Below, in pieces: positions 9,533 to 17,401 of a stretch of DNA of 64,000 nt. Source of the stretch: Virgisporangium aliadipatigenens. GTDB lineage: Bacteria; Actinomycetota; Actinomycetes; Mycobacteriales; Micromonosporaceae. The stretch is taken from NCBI RefSeq assembly GCF_016863615.1, contig NZ_BOPF01000020.1, forward strand, positions 62,001 through 126,000, in the 5' to 3' direction. The notes under the pieces are model-generated. The model saw only the letters and a program-made list of their open reading frames with translations. It was not told the DNA's origin and did no database searches. Position 1 is the first letter of the stretch; each line of letters begins with the position of its first letter. The position numbers were made by a program, and so were the translations under genes.

Positions 9533-10168
9533 TCAACCCCGGTCTGGCTCGATCGGATCCTCGGGGCGCGACGGCTCGACCGGCTCGGTCCACCGGTACA
9601 CGCGAACCGTCGCCGGCAATGTCACCCGCTCGGTGGCGGTGTCGACATAGCCGTCCGCCGTCACGGCCGCGACGGTGCCGTCGGCCGCGCGGTCCCCGGT
9701 CGGCTCGATCCCCACGACGCGGTGTGCCGCCGGGTCGAACGGTAGTCCCAATTCGGGACGCACAACACGTACTCCGCCACGTTCGAGCGTCAATTCGACG
9801 CTGGAGGCGTAGGAACCGAGCAGATCGGCCACCTGTCGCGTGGACAGCTGACGATCGCCGGCGCCGGCGAGGAGTTCGTTGCGCAGCCGTTGCAGATCGG
9901 TCAGGATCGGCCGCAGCAGGAGGGCGAGTTCGCCGGAGCGCAGCCGTTGGTTCTCGGCGTGCAGGCGGTCGATGATCTGTTCGCGGGCGGCCGCGCGCGC
10001 GTTTCCCGCGACGAGTTGATCGCGTATCTCGGCGAGCACCGCCTCGATCTTCTCCGTCGGTACCTGCTCGGGCGGGGAATCCGCCTCCGGTTGGACCGGA
10101 ATCCACGCGGTGACGTCCTCGGCCGGCAACTGATCATTTGCGACGTCGGTGGTGTGATGATCGTTCAC
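9533..10168 (-). CDS. GrpE-like nucleotide exchange factor
   Basis: A protein of 211 residues with a long charged helix (about residues 40-95) followed by a small beta-rich domain, the layout of GrpE. Sequence conservation with housekeeping GrpE is weak, but the gene sits directly upstream of the Hsp70, as grpE often does. I start it at GTG 10168, because GGAGGGAT lies seven bases upstream; a GTG at 10201 in the same frame has no such site. It is the first gene of the minus-strand operon that continues through Hsp70, the fn3 protein, GTPase, GAP1 and the membrane GTPase. The inferred role is ADP release from the neighbouring Hsp70. Confidence 0.68.
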   Translation of the reverse strand: MNDHHTTDVANDQLPAEDVTAWIPVQPEADSPPEQVPTEKIEAVLAEIRDQLVAGNARAAAREQIIDRLHAENQRLRSGELALLLRPILTDLQRLRNELLAGAGDRQLSTRQVADLLGSYASSVELTLERGGVRVVRPELGLPFDPAAHRVVGIEPTGDRAADGTVAAVTADGYVDTATERVTLPATVRVYRWTEPVEPSRPEDPIEPDRG

Positions 10169-10439
10169 AGATCCCTCCAGGTGCCGCCCAAGAATGATCA
10201 CGCGTCATTCCGTGTGGTCGCCGAATCACCGTAGCCATCGGCACCGCCACGGTCCACACACTCAGCGGCGGCTTGACCTTTCGCCATTCGGATGACTACC
10301 GATTCCGTTGTCCGTGGCCTATTCGGCCGATGCGGACATACACTCGGGCCACGTTCCACGGACGCGTGAACGGTTGTCGTACGCCGACGCTCGTGCGATG
10401 AATGGTGTCGCAATCACCGCCACGGGAGGACGACACGTT
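10169..10439. promoter_or_regulatory. Divergent promoter region between the GrpE operon and the vWA gene
   Basis: No gene is seen in these 271 bases. The region must drive the GrpE-Hsp70-GTPase operon leftward and the vWA gene rightward. A candidate sigma-70-type element for the vWA gene is TTGACC at 10273-10278 with TACCGA at 10297-10302 (18-base spacing). The string CCTATTCGGCC at 10318-10328 occurs again at 26330-26340, in the intergenic region upstream of the other vWA gene. The promoter assignment is tentative. Confidence 0.4.
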
Positions 10440-11927
10440 ATGTTCCGGTCTCCGTCGACGCGACTGTGGAGCGGGATCTGCGCCGCCGCCATCGCGGCCG
10501 TCATCGGGTTCGGCCCGCCCGCATCCGCCGCGCCGTCGCTCGAGGACGTGTACCGACAACTCGGCATCGACCGGATCGGCGCCGAGTACGTGGTCGTCGT
10601 CGACACGTCCGCGTCGATGCGCGCCGGCGACCTGTACGAGTCGGTCCGCGGCAGCCTGCGCGAGTTCTTCGCAGCGCTGGCTCCCGACGACCGGGTGAGC
10701 CTCATCGCGATGGCCGACCGAGCCACACCCCTGTGGGAAGGTGCCGTCGGACGGGCCCCCGGTGAGATCGTGTCCCGGCTGCCCGCGACGCCCGACGGGG
10801 CGTTCACCGACATCGGCGCCGGGATCGACGCGGCTGTCACGTCGCTGGAGAAGAGAAGCACGGCGCAGGTCGCGGGCGTCGTCCTGCTCACCGACGGCCG
10901 GCACGACCCGGCCGCCGGAAGCCCTTTCCCGCTCACCGAGGGCTTCGCGTGGCAGGAGCTGACCGCACGCGCGGCCAAACTCCCGCAACGGATCAGCTCT
11001 TTCGCGGTGCAGCTGCGTGGCGCGGACGGCGCGGCGTTGCTGGGGAAGGTCTTCCCGTCGACGCAGGTGCTCGACCCGTCCGACGTCGACCGGCTGACCA
11101 CCCGGCTCGGCGCGCCGAAGGCCGCCGTGCTGGCCGACAAGGCGCGCAGTCTCCTCGCCGCCGACCTCGCCGCGACGGTCTCCGTCGAGTGGCCGGACGA
11201 GGTGCGCTCCCTGGGCGAACACACGGCGCGCCTGTCGGTCCGGGTCCGTTCGTCCGCCACGCGCCTTCCCCTTGAACTGAGCGCGATTCGCGTCAGCAGT
11301 TCGGCTCCGGGAGTGCGGGTGCGCGCACCGGAGGGAACCGTCGAGGTACCGCCGGGCGGGACCGCCGAGGTGCCGCTCGACATCGAGTGGGACGCGGGCG
11401 CGCTCTCCTGGAAGCCGTGGCACGTCGAGAAACGCGCGATTCCCCTTCGCCTCGGGGCCACCGTGTCCACGCCGTGGCACGAGCCGCTGCGGCGCGATCT
11501 GGCGCTCACGCCCGCGCCGACGCTCACGGGCGCCGAGGTGGCCGGGACGGGCAGCGCCCAACGGGGCAGCGGACAGTTCTGGCTGTTGGCGATCGCCGTC
11601 CTGGCGGTGTGCATCATCGCCGCGCGGCGCTGGCGTTGGATCCGCCTGCACCCCGTTCCCGGCGGGACCCTCGTGGCGACACCGGCGGGAGCGGACCGCA
11701 GCGGCGGAAGCGTGCCGCTGCAACGCCGGCGGATGCCGATCAGCGCCGCGAAGCTCGGGATCAGCGGCTCCGGTGCCGTGGCGGGGCGGCGGGCCGGTGC
11801 GCGTTCCGAGCCGTACCTGGAGATCAGTTACAGCCCGGACGGCACGCCCCAACGGCTGGACACCCGGACGTGTCCACCGGACGGGTCGGTCTCCTTCGAC
11901 GACGTACGATTCGAGTGGCGTTCCTGA
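10440..11927 (+). CDS. Secreted or membrane-tethered von Willebrand factor A protein
   Basis: A protein of 495 residues. A Sec signal peptide of about 30 residues ends near PPASAA. The vWA domain follows, with the metal-binding MIDAS motif DTSAS and a later LLTDGRHD motif. After a beta-rich region, one hydrophobic helix lies near residue 385 (FWLLAIAVLAVCIIAA) followed by basic residues and a cytoplasmic tail of about 95 residues. The protein is therefore probably a sensor or adhesion module outside the cell with an inner tail. The ATG at 10440 is chosen because GGAGG precedes it and it begins the signal peptide; the frame extends further upstream to 10308 without signal-peptide logic. It converges with the macro-domain regulator, five bases away. 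Confidence 0.87.
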   Translation: MFRSPSTRLWSGICAAAIAAVIGFGPPASAAPSLEDVYRQLGIDRIGAEYVVVVDTSASMRAGDLYESVRGSLREFFAALAPDDRVSLIAMADRATPLWEGAVGRAPGEIVSRLPATPDGAFTDIGAGIDAAVTSLEKRSTAQVAGVVLLTDGRHDPAAGSPFPLTEGFAWQELTARAAKLPQRISSFAVQLRGADGAALLGKVFPSTQVLDPSDVDRLTTRLGAPKAAVLADKARSLLAADLAATVSVEWPDEVRSLGEHTARLSVRVRSSATRLPLELSAIRVSSSAPGVRVRAPEGTVEVPPGGTAEVPLDIEWDAGALSWKPWHVEKRAIPLRLGATVSTPWHEPLRRDLALTPAPTLTGAEVAGTGSAQRGSGQFWLLAIAVLAVCIIAARRWRWIRLHPVPGGTLVATPAGADRSGGSVPLQRRRMPISAAKLGISGSGAVAGRRAGARSEPYLEISYSPDGTPQRLDTRTCPPDGSVSFDDVRFEWRS

Positions 11928-11932
11928 ACGGA

Positions 11933-13246
11933 TCACGATCGGTCGAGCGCGCGGGCCAATGCGTCCGGGTCGATCCTGGCACTCTGGAACTCCGACAGAA
12001 CGATCCACAGTTCGCGGCAGACCGGGTTGTCGGCACACGCTCGGACGAACGAACGCACGATCATCTCCAGCAGGTCCTGAAGGTCGAGGGTGTCCAGCCG
12101 CGAACGCCCCGAACCGACCAGCGGCATCGCCAGTTCCGCGAACTGCCCGTGCCGGTGGGCCGCTTCCCACACCCGGTCGAGGCTGTGCGCCAGGTGCTCC
12201 GGACTCGAACGGGCGACGAAATCGTTCCCCATCCGGCTGTACGCCACGCAGAAGATCCGCCGGTCCCGTTCGCGCACCACGGCGACGGTTCCCAGCGCGT
12301 AGCGGATCAGCTTGCCGGCCGGCTTGTCGGCACGCTCCTCACGGGCGACGTGCGGTTCGTCGCGCAGCGCGCGCCGCAGGTGTCGGTCGAGCAGGCCGCG
12401 GTCGTTGCCGTAGATCCTGCGCAGCAACTGGCCCTGCATGCTGGCGGCCGAGATGATCCGATCGTCATGCGTGGACGTGTCGAACGTGTCGGTGAACCCG
12501 ATGACGAGGTCGGCGTGGCGCAACGCGAACAGGTCGCCGACGGCCAGGTGCAGGATTGTGCCGCGCCGCGCCAGCCGGTGCCGCAGCAGGACCCGGGGCA
12601 TCGACGCGTCCCGCCGCGCGATCTCGCCCCGTGCGGCGAGCGCGTGCGGGTCGTCCGGCCGTTCGGCGAGCATCTCCTCCGCGAGGGTGCGCGCCTCGGT
12701 GTACCGGCCCAGTGCCAGGTGTGCGTCCAGCAGCCGTTCCCGCAGCGCGGCGCGGTCCTGCGCCAGTCGTGCCACGAGACGTAATGCCTCGGGTTCCTCG
12801 CCGAGTTGCAGCGGCGCGCCGTCGGGCCACAGGCGTAACGCCTCCCGGCAGGCCTTGAGTGTCTCCTCGGCGGAACGCCCGTCGGCCGATGCCAGTTGCC
12901 GGAAATGCCAGAGGTCGACGTCCGTGGCCGCGAGATCGAGTCGATAGGCGGTGGACGACGACGCCTCGGTCAGAATCACCACGGAGCCGTCGCCCGGCCG
13001 GCTGGGATCGAGCAGCCTGCGCAACTCGCTGATCCGGCGCTGCACCAGTGTGCGGTGCGGCCGCCGGATGGTTCCCGGCGCGCCGGCCTCCCACACGTCG
13101 CGATACAGCCGATCGGTCGAGGTCGGCTGCGGTCCCGCGCGCACCAACCGGATCAGCATCCGTGCGGTCAGCGGCGGGAGCCGCACCGCGCGACCGTCGA
13201 CCTCGACCGCGAACCGTCCCAGCACGAAGATGCGCACCCGCGGCAT
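11933..13246 (-). CDS. BTAD/SARP-like regulator fused to a ThsA-type macro domain
   Basis: A protein of 437 residues. Residues 1-105 form an OmpR-type winged helix and 110-210 a bacterial transcriptional activation (BTAD) helical domain, as in SARP regulators. The rest does not continue as a SARP: from about 232 to the end it has a macro-like fold signature, with LVIGFTDTFDT, an IISAAS...GQLL stretch, and a glycine-containing loop PLVGSGRSRL. This pattern resembles the macro domain of Thoeris ThsA proteins, which bind NAD-derived signal nucleotides. The inferred function is a transcription factor controlled by an ADP-ribose-like or cyclic ADP-ribose-like ligand. GGAGGGG lies just upstream of ATG 13246. 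The gene is divergent from the CHAT gene, which it may regulate. Confidence 0.75.
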   Translation of the reverse strand: MPRVRIFVLGRFAVEVDGRAVRLPPLTARMLIRLVRAGPQPTSTDRLYRDVWEAGAPGTIRRPHRTLVQRRISELRRLLDPSRPGDGSVVILTEASSSTAYRLDLAATDVDLWHFRQLASADGRSAEETLKACREALRLWPDGAPLQLGEEPEALRLVARLAQDRAALRERLLDAHLALGRYTEARTLAEEMLAERPDDPHALAARGEIARRDASMPRVLLRHRLARRGTILHLAVGDLFALRHADLVIGFTDTFDTSTHDDRIISAASMQGQLLRRIYGNDRGLLDRHLRRALRDEPHVAREERADKPAGKLIRYALGTVAVVRERDRRIFCVAYSRMGNDFVARSSPEHLAHSLDRVWEAAHRHGQFAELAMPLVGSGRSRLDTLDLQDLLEMIVRSFVRACADNPVCRELWIVLSEFQSARIDPDALARALDRS

Positions 13247-13373
13247 CACAGCCCCCTCCCAAAGGGGTGACCCGGAGCATTCAGCGAAGCAGATCGGAAG
13301 CAGAACCGCCATTGAGTCGGAAGCGCGTCGCCGGTGTGCTTGACCGGATCAATGTGCCGGACAGGAGAACGCG

Positions 13374-14075
13374 ATGCGCGACGTCTTTCTCGGGGACAAC
13401 ATCAACGGCGACAAGGTCGGCGGTCACAAGTTCGTGCTCGGCGCGCGGGAACCCACGCCGTCCCCACGGGTGATTCTCGTAGCCTCCGCCGACCCGCTGC
13501 GTTCCTCGCACACGCGACTCGACGAGGAACAACGGGCGATCGTCCGCGCCGTCACCATGGCTCACGCGCACGAACGCCTCACGGTGCGGGGCATCGGCGC
13601 GGTGCGCTTCACGGACCTCCGTTCGGCGCTGCTCGCCTCCCGCCCGACGGTGCTGCACCTCAGCGGTCACGGCACCGCACGCGGCGAGATCGTATTTCTC
13701 GACGACCACGGGCTGCCGCAGACGGCTCCCGCCGCGGTGCTCACCGGACTGTTCCGGATCCTGCGCGGCGAACTGCGGTGTGTCGTCCTCAGCGCGTGCT
13801 TCACCGACGCTCAGGCGGTCGCCGCCGCGGCGCACGTGCCGTGCGTCGTCGGCATGTCCGGGCGGGTCGCCGACGCCGACGCGATCCGTTACACGGCGGC
13901 GTTCTACGACGGCTTGGCGCACGGCGGCGACGTGCGGACGGCACACGAACTCGGACTGCTCGAGCTGGAGCGGGAGCGGCTGGGGGAGCACTGTCCGCCG
14001 GTGCTCGTCGCCGGCCGCGGCGTCGCCGAGAGCACATTCATCATCGACCCCCTACCGGATGAGGAACGCCGATGA
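13374..14075 (+). CDS. CHAT-type caspase-like protease with N-terminal GDK repeat
   Basis: A protein of 233 residues. The domain has the His-Cys dyad of CHAT/caspase-fold peptidases: H99 in HLSGHGT and C142 in VLSACFT. The N-terminus carries a short repeat, GDNINGDKVGGHK, of the GD-x-x-GG kind. The next gene ends with the same kind of repeat. ATG 13374 is preceded by AGGAG. CHAT proteases act as effectors or processing enzymes in bacterial conflict and programmed-death systems; here no large sensor is fused, so activation must come from another subunit. The stop overlaps the start of the downstream membrane protein, so the two are co-translated. Confidence 0.82.
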   Translation: MRDVFLGDNINGDKVGGHKFVLGAREPTPSPRVILVASADPLRSSHTRLDEEQRAIVRAVTMAHAHERLTVRGIGAVRFTDLRSALLASRPTVLHLSGHGTARGEIVFLDDHGLPQTAPAAVLTGLFRILRGELRCVVLSACFTDAQAVAAAAHVPCVVGMSGRVADADAIRYTAAFYDGLAHGGDVRTAHELGLLELERERLGEHCPPVLVAGRGVAESTFIIDPLPDEERR

Positions 14076-14602
14076 CCCATGGAAGTGACAAGATCCAGGT
14101 GCGGGTCCACAACCGCATCCTGTGGGTGGGCGATGACGCGTATCCGCTGCCGAACATCGCGTCGGTGCGGCCGAAGACCATCGTGCCGCGCCGGTGGGCC
14201 GCCGTCCGCGAGTTCGTCGTGCGGGTCGCGCGCCCCGCCGGCTACATCGCCGGCGGGACGATCGTGCTCGCCTGCCTCGGCGACAAGGCGCCGTTCGCGC
14301 TGCAGCTCGCACTCGCGCTCGTCTCCGGGATCGTGCTGGCGCCGCACGTCGTCCGGCTGGTCCGCCGGCTGCGGCAGCCCTGGCTGTACGCCCTTCTCAT
14401 CGGAGTGGGGAGCGGGCAGACCGCGTTCGTCATCAACTCGGATCGGGCGATCGTCCACGATTTGATGGAGCGCATCGTCCATGCCGTCAACCACCCCACC
14501 GCCGAGTTCTCCGTCACCGTCGAGCATTGGGGCGACTGGGTGCTCGGCGACAAGATCGGAGGCGACAAGGTGGGCGGCGACAAAATCGAGATGCCGTCCT
14601 GA
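14072..14602 (+). CDS. Small membrane protein (DUF6232-like) with C-terminal GDK repeats
   Basis: A protein of 176 residues. The first 45 residues form a beta-rich domain (ILWVGDDAYPLPNIASV) typical of the DUF6232 family, a group of actinobacterial membrane proteins of unknown function. Two or three hydrophobic segments lie between about 50 and 120. The C-terminus holds the repeat LGDKIGGDKVGGDK. It overlaps the CHAT gene by four bases (ATGA). The matching repeats suggest that this protein recruits the CHAT protease to the membrane, but that is inference. The family assignment is made from memory of the pattern and is moderately sure. Confidence 0.65.
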   Translation: MTHGSDKIQVRVHNRILWVGDDAYPLPNIASVRPKTIVPRRWAAVREFVVRVARPAGYIAGGTIVLACLGDKAPFALQLALALVSGIVLAPHVVRLVRRLRQPWLYALLIGVGSGQTAFVINSDRAIVHDLMERIVHAVNHPTAEFSVTVEHWGDWVLGDKIGGDKVGGDKIEMPS

Positions 14603-14612
14603 AGCGGCGCGG

Positions 14613-16301
14613 TCAGAGTCCCCCGCACAGCACACCGAGCAGCACCAGCACGACGCCGAAGACGACGCCGACGGCCAGCGACACCGGTTCCAGGACGCCG
14701 CGCGCCAACAGTCGCGCCGCGAAGGCACGGGGCAGGGGCGGCTCCGGCGCGGGCCGTCGCGCGACCGGTGCGGGATCGTCGGCGAGCACACCCTGGTCGC
14801 GCACCCATCGCAGGCCGAACGCCGGCAGCAACGGTTGCAGGGCCTCGCGTTCGGCCGCGTACCGGGCGAGCGCGCGGGCGGTGCCGACGTCCGCCCGTTC
14901 GGCGAGCCGCGCCACCTCCGGGACGCCGTGTGCGGAACCCAGGTCCGCCGCGGTCGCGTACCGCACGAGCGTCTCGTGCGCGCTCATCAGTTCGAGGCGG
15001 GACGGCTCACGGTCCGGCGTCGGCCGCAGCGCACCGGTCAGCGTGGCGGCCCAGCCCCGTTCCCCGGAAAGGAAGTCGCGTACGAGCCGGCGGTCGTCCA
15101 CGGACGCCGCCGCCCCGTTGCGACGCATCTCCTCCAACAGCGTCAGCGCCTCGTCCCGGCGGACCGACCGACGACGCAACCCGCGCACAAGCTCCGCGCC
15201 CGGCCCGGCGACCGCGCCCGGAGTCTCCGGTGCCGACGACGGTGCGCCGCACGATACGTCGGGTCGCGGCGGCGCGTCCCACGGACCTCCCTCTTTCGGG
15301 AACGTCGATGCGCCCGACCACTCGACGGCAGGCACCGTGACGGTCGACGGCGGGCGGGGTGCCGGCGCGACGCCCGGTTCCACCGCCCACTGCCCGGACG
15401 GCTCGGCACCGACACGCAGCGCGCGGCTCAGCACCGACACCCGGCCCGCGACGGTGTCCGCGTCGAACACCCCGACGTCGCGCAGGCGCGCGGAGAGCGC
15501 GGACGCCGGTTCACCGCACCACTGGACGAGCCGGCGCGCCACGCGAACGTAGTCCTCGCCGACCTCCTGCCCCTCGACGACGGGCTGACGCAGCCTGCTC
15601 CGGCCGCCCAGCACGGACGGCGGCAGGAAGAGCACGCGCGGCAGATCCCGCCCCGAGTCCTGGTTCTCCCACGTCGAAAAGGTCCACACCGGCGGGTACA
15701 GCCCGGTGTACATCGCCTGCATCACGTCGACGAACATCCGGAATCCCGGCATCGGGTCGGGATCGTCGGTGAACACCGACAGCGGCTGCTCCTCCTGACG
15801 CAGCGCGCGACTGACCAGTCCCACCAACCATGGCGGTTCCTCGCCCACCCGACGCGGCATCCGTTGCCGGGACTCCGCGCGCAGCCGTTCGATCGAGGTG
15901 GTGTGCAGCGTCGCGCCGGCCTCCGTCGGCATCACCGACCGCCAGCCGCTCCACAGGTCGAGGTCGAGGGCGCAGTCGACGGTCAGCCGGTCGTTCGGGC
16001 CGATGAGGGCGTGCGCGACCTCCTGGCCGTGCGTGCCCTGCGGCGTGCGCACCCGCCGCAGCAGCGCGGCCTCTCCGCTCTCCGGCCAGGCCATGTAGAA
16101 GAAGCTGCACTCCGGCGGCGGCTTCGTCATCAGCGACTCCATGCGGGCGTGCGGTGACAGCCGCGCGTCCCATTTTCGCTTCTCGTCGTTGGAGTACAAC
16201 GACCACGCCGCCGGGCCGAGCCCCGGTTCGCCGTAGCGGTTGCCGCCGTTCCACGCGAAGTGGATCTGGTGGATCACACCCGGCCCGTCGTCCTGACGCA
16301 T
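14613..16301 (-). CDS. GAP1-N1-type GTPase-associated protein with C-terminal membrane anchor
   Basis: A protein of 562 residues. The N-terminus (IHQIHFAWNGGNRYG, GLGPAAWSL) fits the N1-type domain of GTPase-associated protein 1; it differs from the N2-type start of the GAP1 gene at 1490. A low-complexity Pro/Ala linker lies at about residues 320-395 and a helical domain follows. One hydrophobic helix at the very C-terminus (about 537-560) should anchor it in the membrane. The ATG at 16301 shares bases with the TGA of the upstream GTPase (TGATG), which decides the start against a frame running to 16463. It closes the second minus-strand operon. It probably works with the GTPase at 16301-17401. 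Confidence 0.78.
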   Translation of the reverse strand: MRQDDGPGVIHQIHFAWNGGNRYGEPGLGPAAWSLYSNDEKRKWDARLSPHARMESLMTKPPPECSFFYMAWPESGEAALLRRVRTPQGTHGQEVAHALIGPNDRLTVDCALDLDLWSGWRSVMPTEAGATLHTTSIERLRAESRQRMPRRVGEEPPWLVGLVSRALRQEEQPLSVFTDDPDPMPGFRMFVDVMQAMYTGLYPPVWTFSTWENQDSGRDLPRVLFLPPSVLGGRSRLRQPVVEGQEVGEDYVRVARRLVQWCGEPASALSARLRDVGVFDADTVAGRVSVLSRALRVGAEPSGQWAVEPGVAPAPRPPSTVTVPAVEWSGASTFPKEGGPWDAPPRPDVSCGAPSSAPETPGAVAGPGAELVRGLRRRSVRRDEALTLLEEMRRNGAAASVDDRRLVRDFLSGERGWAATLTGALRPTPDREPSRLELMSAHETLVRYATAADLGSAHGVPEVARLAERADVGTARALARYAAEREALQPLLPAFGLRWVRDQGVLADDPAPVARRPAPEPPLPRAFAARLLARGVLEPVSLAVGVVFGVVLVLLGVLCGGL

Positions 16302-17401
16302 CAGACGCCGACCTCCCCCGCGCGCGCACCGCCGAGGACTCCGCACATGGCGAAGAGCGCGACGAGCGGTTCGAGCACGCGGCGCGGGCGGACACCGCGC
16401 GGGTAACGGTTCCCCTGCGGTGCCGGTTCGCCGCCGGTCGCGGAGACGAAGTGCAACGTGCACCGCCGGAAGACGTGCGCCGGTTCCAGCCAGGGCTGTG
16501 CGTTCGGCTGCCGGTGCAGGAGCGCGTACACGTCGCGGCTCTCGGCGCGGATCAGGTCCGGATCCGGTTCGGGGCCGGGGCTCTCGTGGCGCATCCAGAA
16601 GTCGGCCGGGTAGCGGAAGCGCAGCCGGTCGGACTTGCTCACGACTATCGTGGCCGGCACGTCGACGAAGCCGCGCGTGGCCGGGCGCACCGCGGTGATC
16701 CGGTTGAGCGTCGCCTGGAACGACGTGTCCCGGTCGGCCTCCTCGGCATTGCTGTCACCGACGACACCGAGCGCGCGTCCCGGATCGGCAAGGAAGATCA
16801 GCGCGCCTGCGCCGAGCACGAACCGGGCGGGTCTGCTGCCCTCCCGGAAGTCCTCCCCCGAGATGTCGAAGAAGACGACCGGCCAACTGCCGGTGGCGCC
16901 GGAGACGAGCAGCGCGTCGACGTACTCCAGCCGGGTGCCGGGATTGGTGCGGGCCACCTTCTCGCCGGCCATCAGCGGATTGACGAAGTCCTGGGTGAAA
17001 GCCTCGTGCCGCGCCTGGTCCAGCGGCGCCCACCGCAACCCGTACCGGTGCAGCCCACCGCGGATGATCTCGCCGATCATCGCGGCGACGAGGTGTGTCT
17101 TTCCCGTCTGGCTGCCGCCGACGAGCCCGATCACCAGCGGCGGCCGCTGCATCGGGTACAACCACGGCAGGTAGTGCTCGAGGTCGGTGTCACCGGACGG
17201 GTTGGGACACCGACGGTACGCCGTGCGCAGGGTGTCGATCCGCTTCTCGGGGGAGGCGATGCGGTTGAGGTCGAGCGGTTCGTACGCCAGGTTCGCCCGG
17301 TCCCACCGGTAGATCTCGTCCTGGGTCCACGACACGTCGTCCTGACAGATCGGGCACCGCACGTGCTCGCCCGCGCCGGAGGTGTACCGTTCCACCCTCA
17401 T
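16301..17401 (-). CDS. Zinc-ribbon P-loop GTPase (DO-GTPase-like), second copy
   Basis: A protein of 366 residues. An N-terminal CPIC...RRC zinc-binding motif (C16, C19, C65) is followed by Walker A GGSQTGKT at 95-102, a switch motif FDISGED and VSKSD in the NKxD position. It is the counterpart of the GTPase at 3922-5109 but with a different zinc ribbon and low sequence similarity. The ATG at 17401 follows AGGAG and overlaps the stop of the pseudokinase gene (ATGA); the long in-frame extension to 17986 is compositionally a shadow of that kinase and is rejected. GAP1-N1 follows with a shared stop/start. It is likely a nucleotide switch of the tubulin-containing operon. Confidence 0.85.
   Translation of the reverse strand: MRVERYTSGAGEHVRCPICQDDVSWTQDEIYRWDRANLAYEPLDLNRIASPEKRIDTLRTAYRRCPNPSGDTDLEHYLPWLYPMQRPPLVIGLVGGSQTGKTHLVAAMIGEIIRGGLHRYGLRWAPLDQARHEAFTQDFVNPLMAGEKVARTNPGTRLEYVDALLVSGATGSWPVVFFDISGEDFREGSRPARFVLGAGALIFLADPGRALGVVGDSNAEEADRDTSFQATLNRITAVRPATRGFVDVPATIVVSKSDRLRFRYPADFWMRHESPGPEPDPDLIRAESRDVYALLHRQPNAQPWLEPAHVFRRCTLHFVSATGGEPAPQGNRYPRGVRPRRVLEPLVALFAMCGVLGGARAGEVGV

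Noticed and set aside
9533-10168. Alternative view of the GrpE-like gene as an unrelated coiled-coil protein
   Set aside because: Conservation is weak, but the position before Hsp70 and the helix plus beta-domain layout favour GrpE; confidence was lowered instead.
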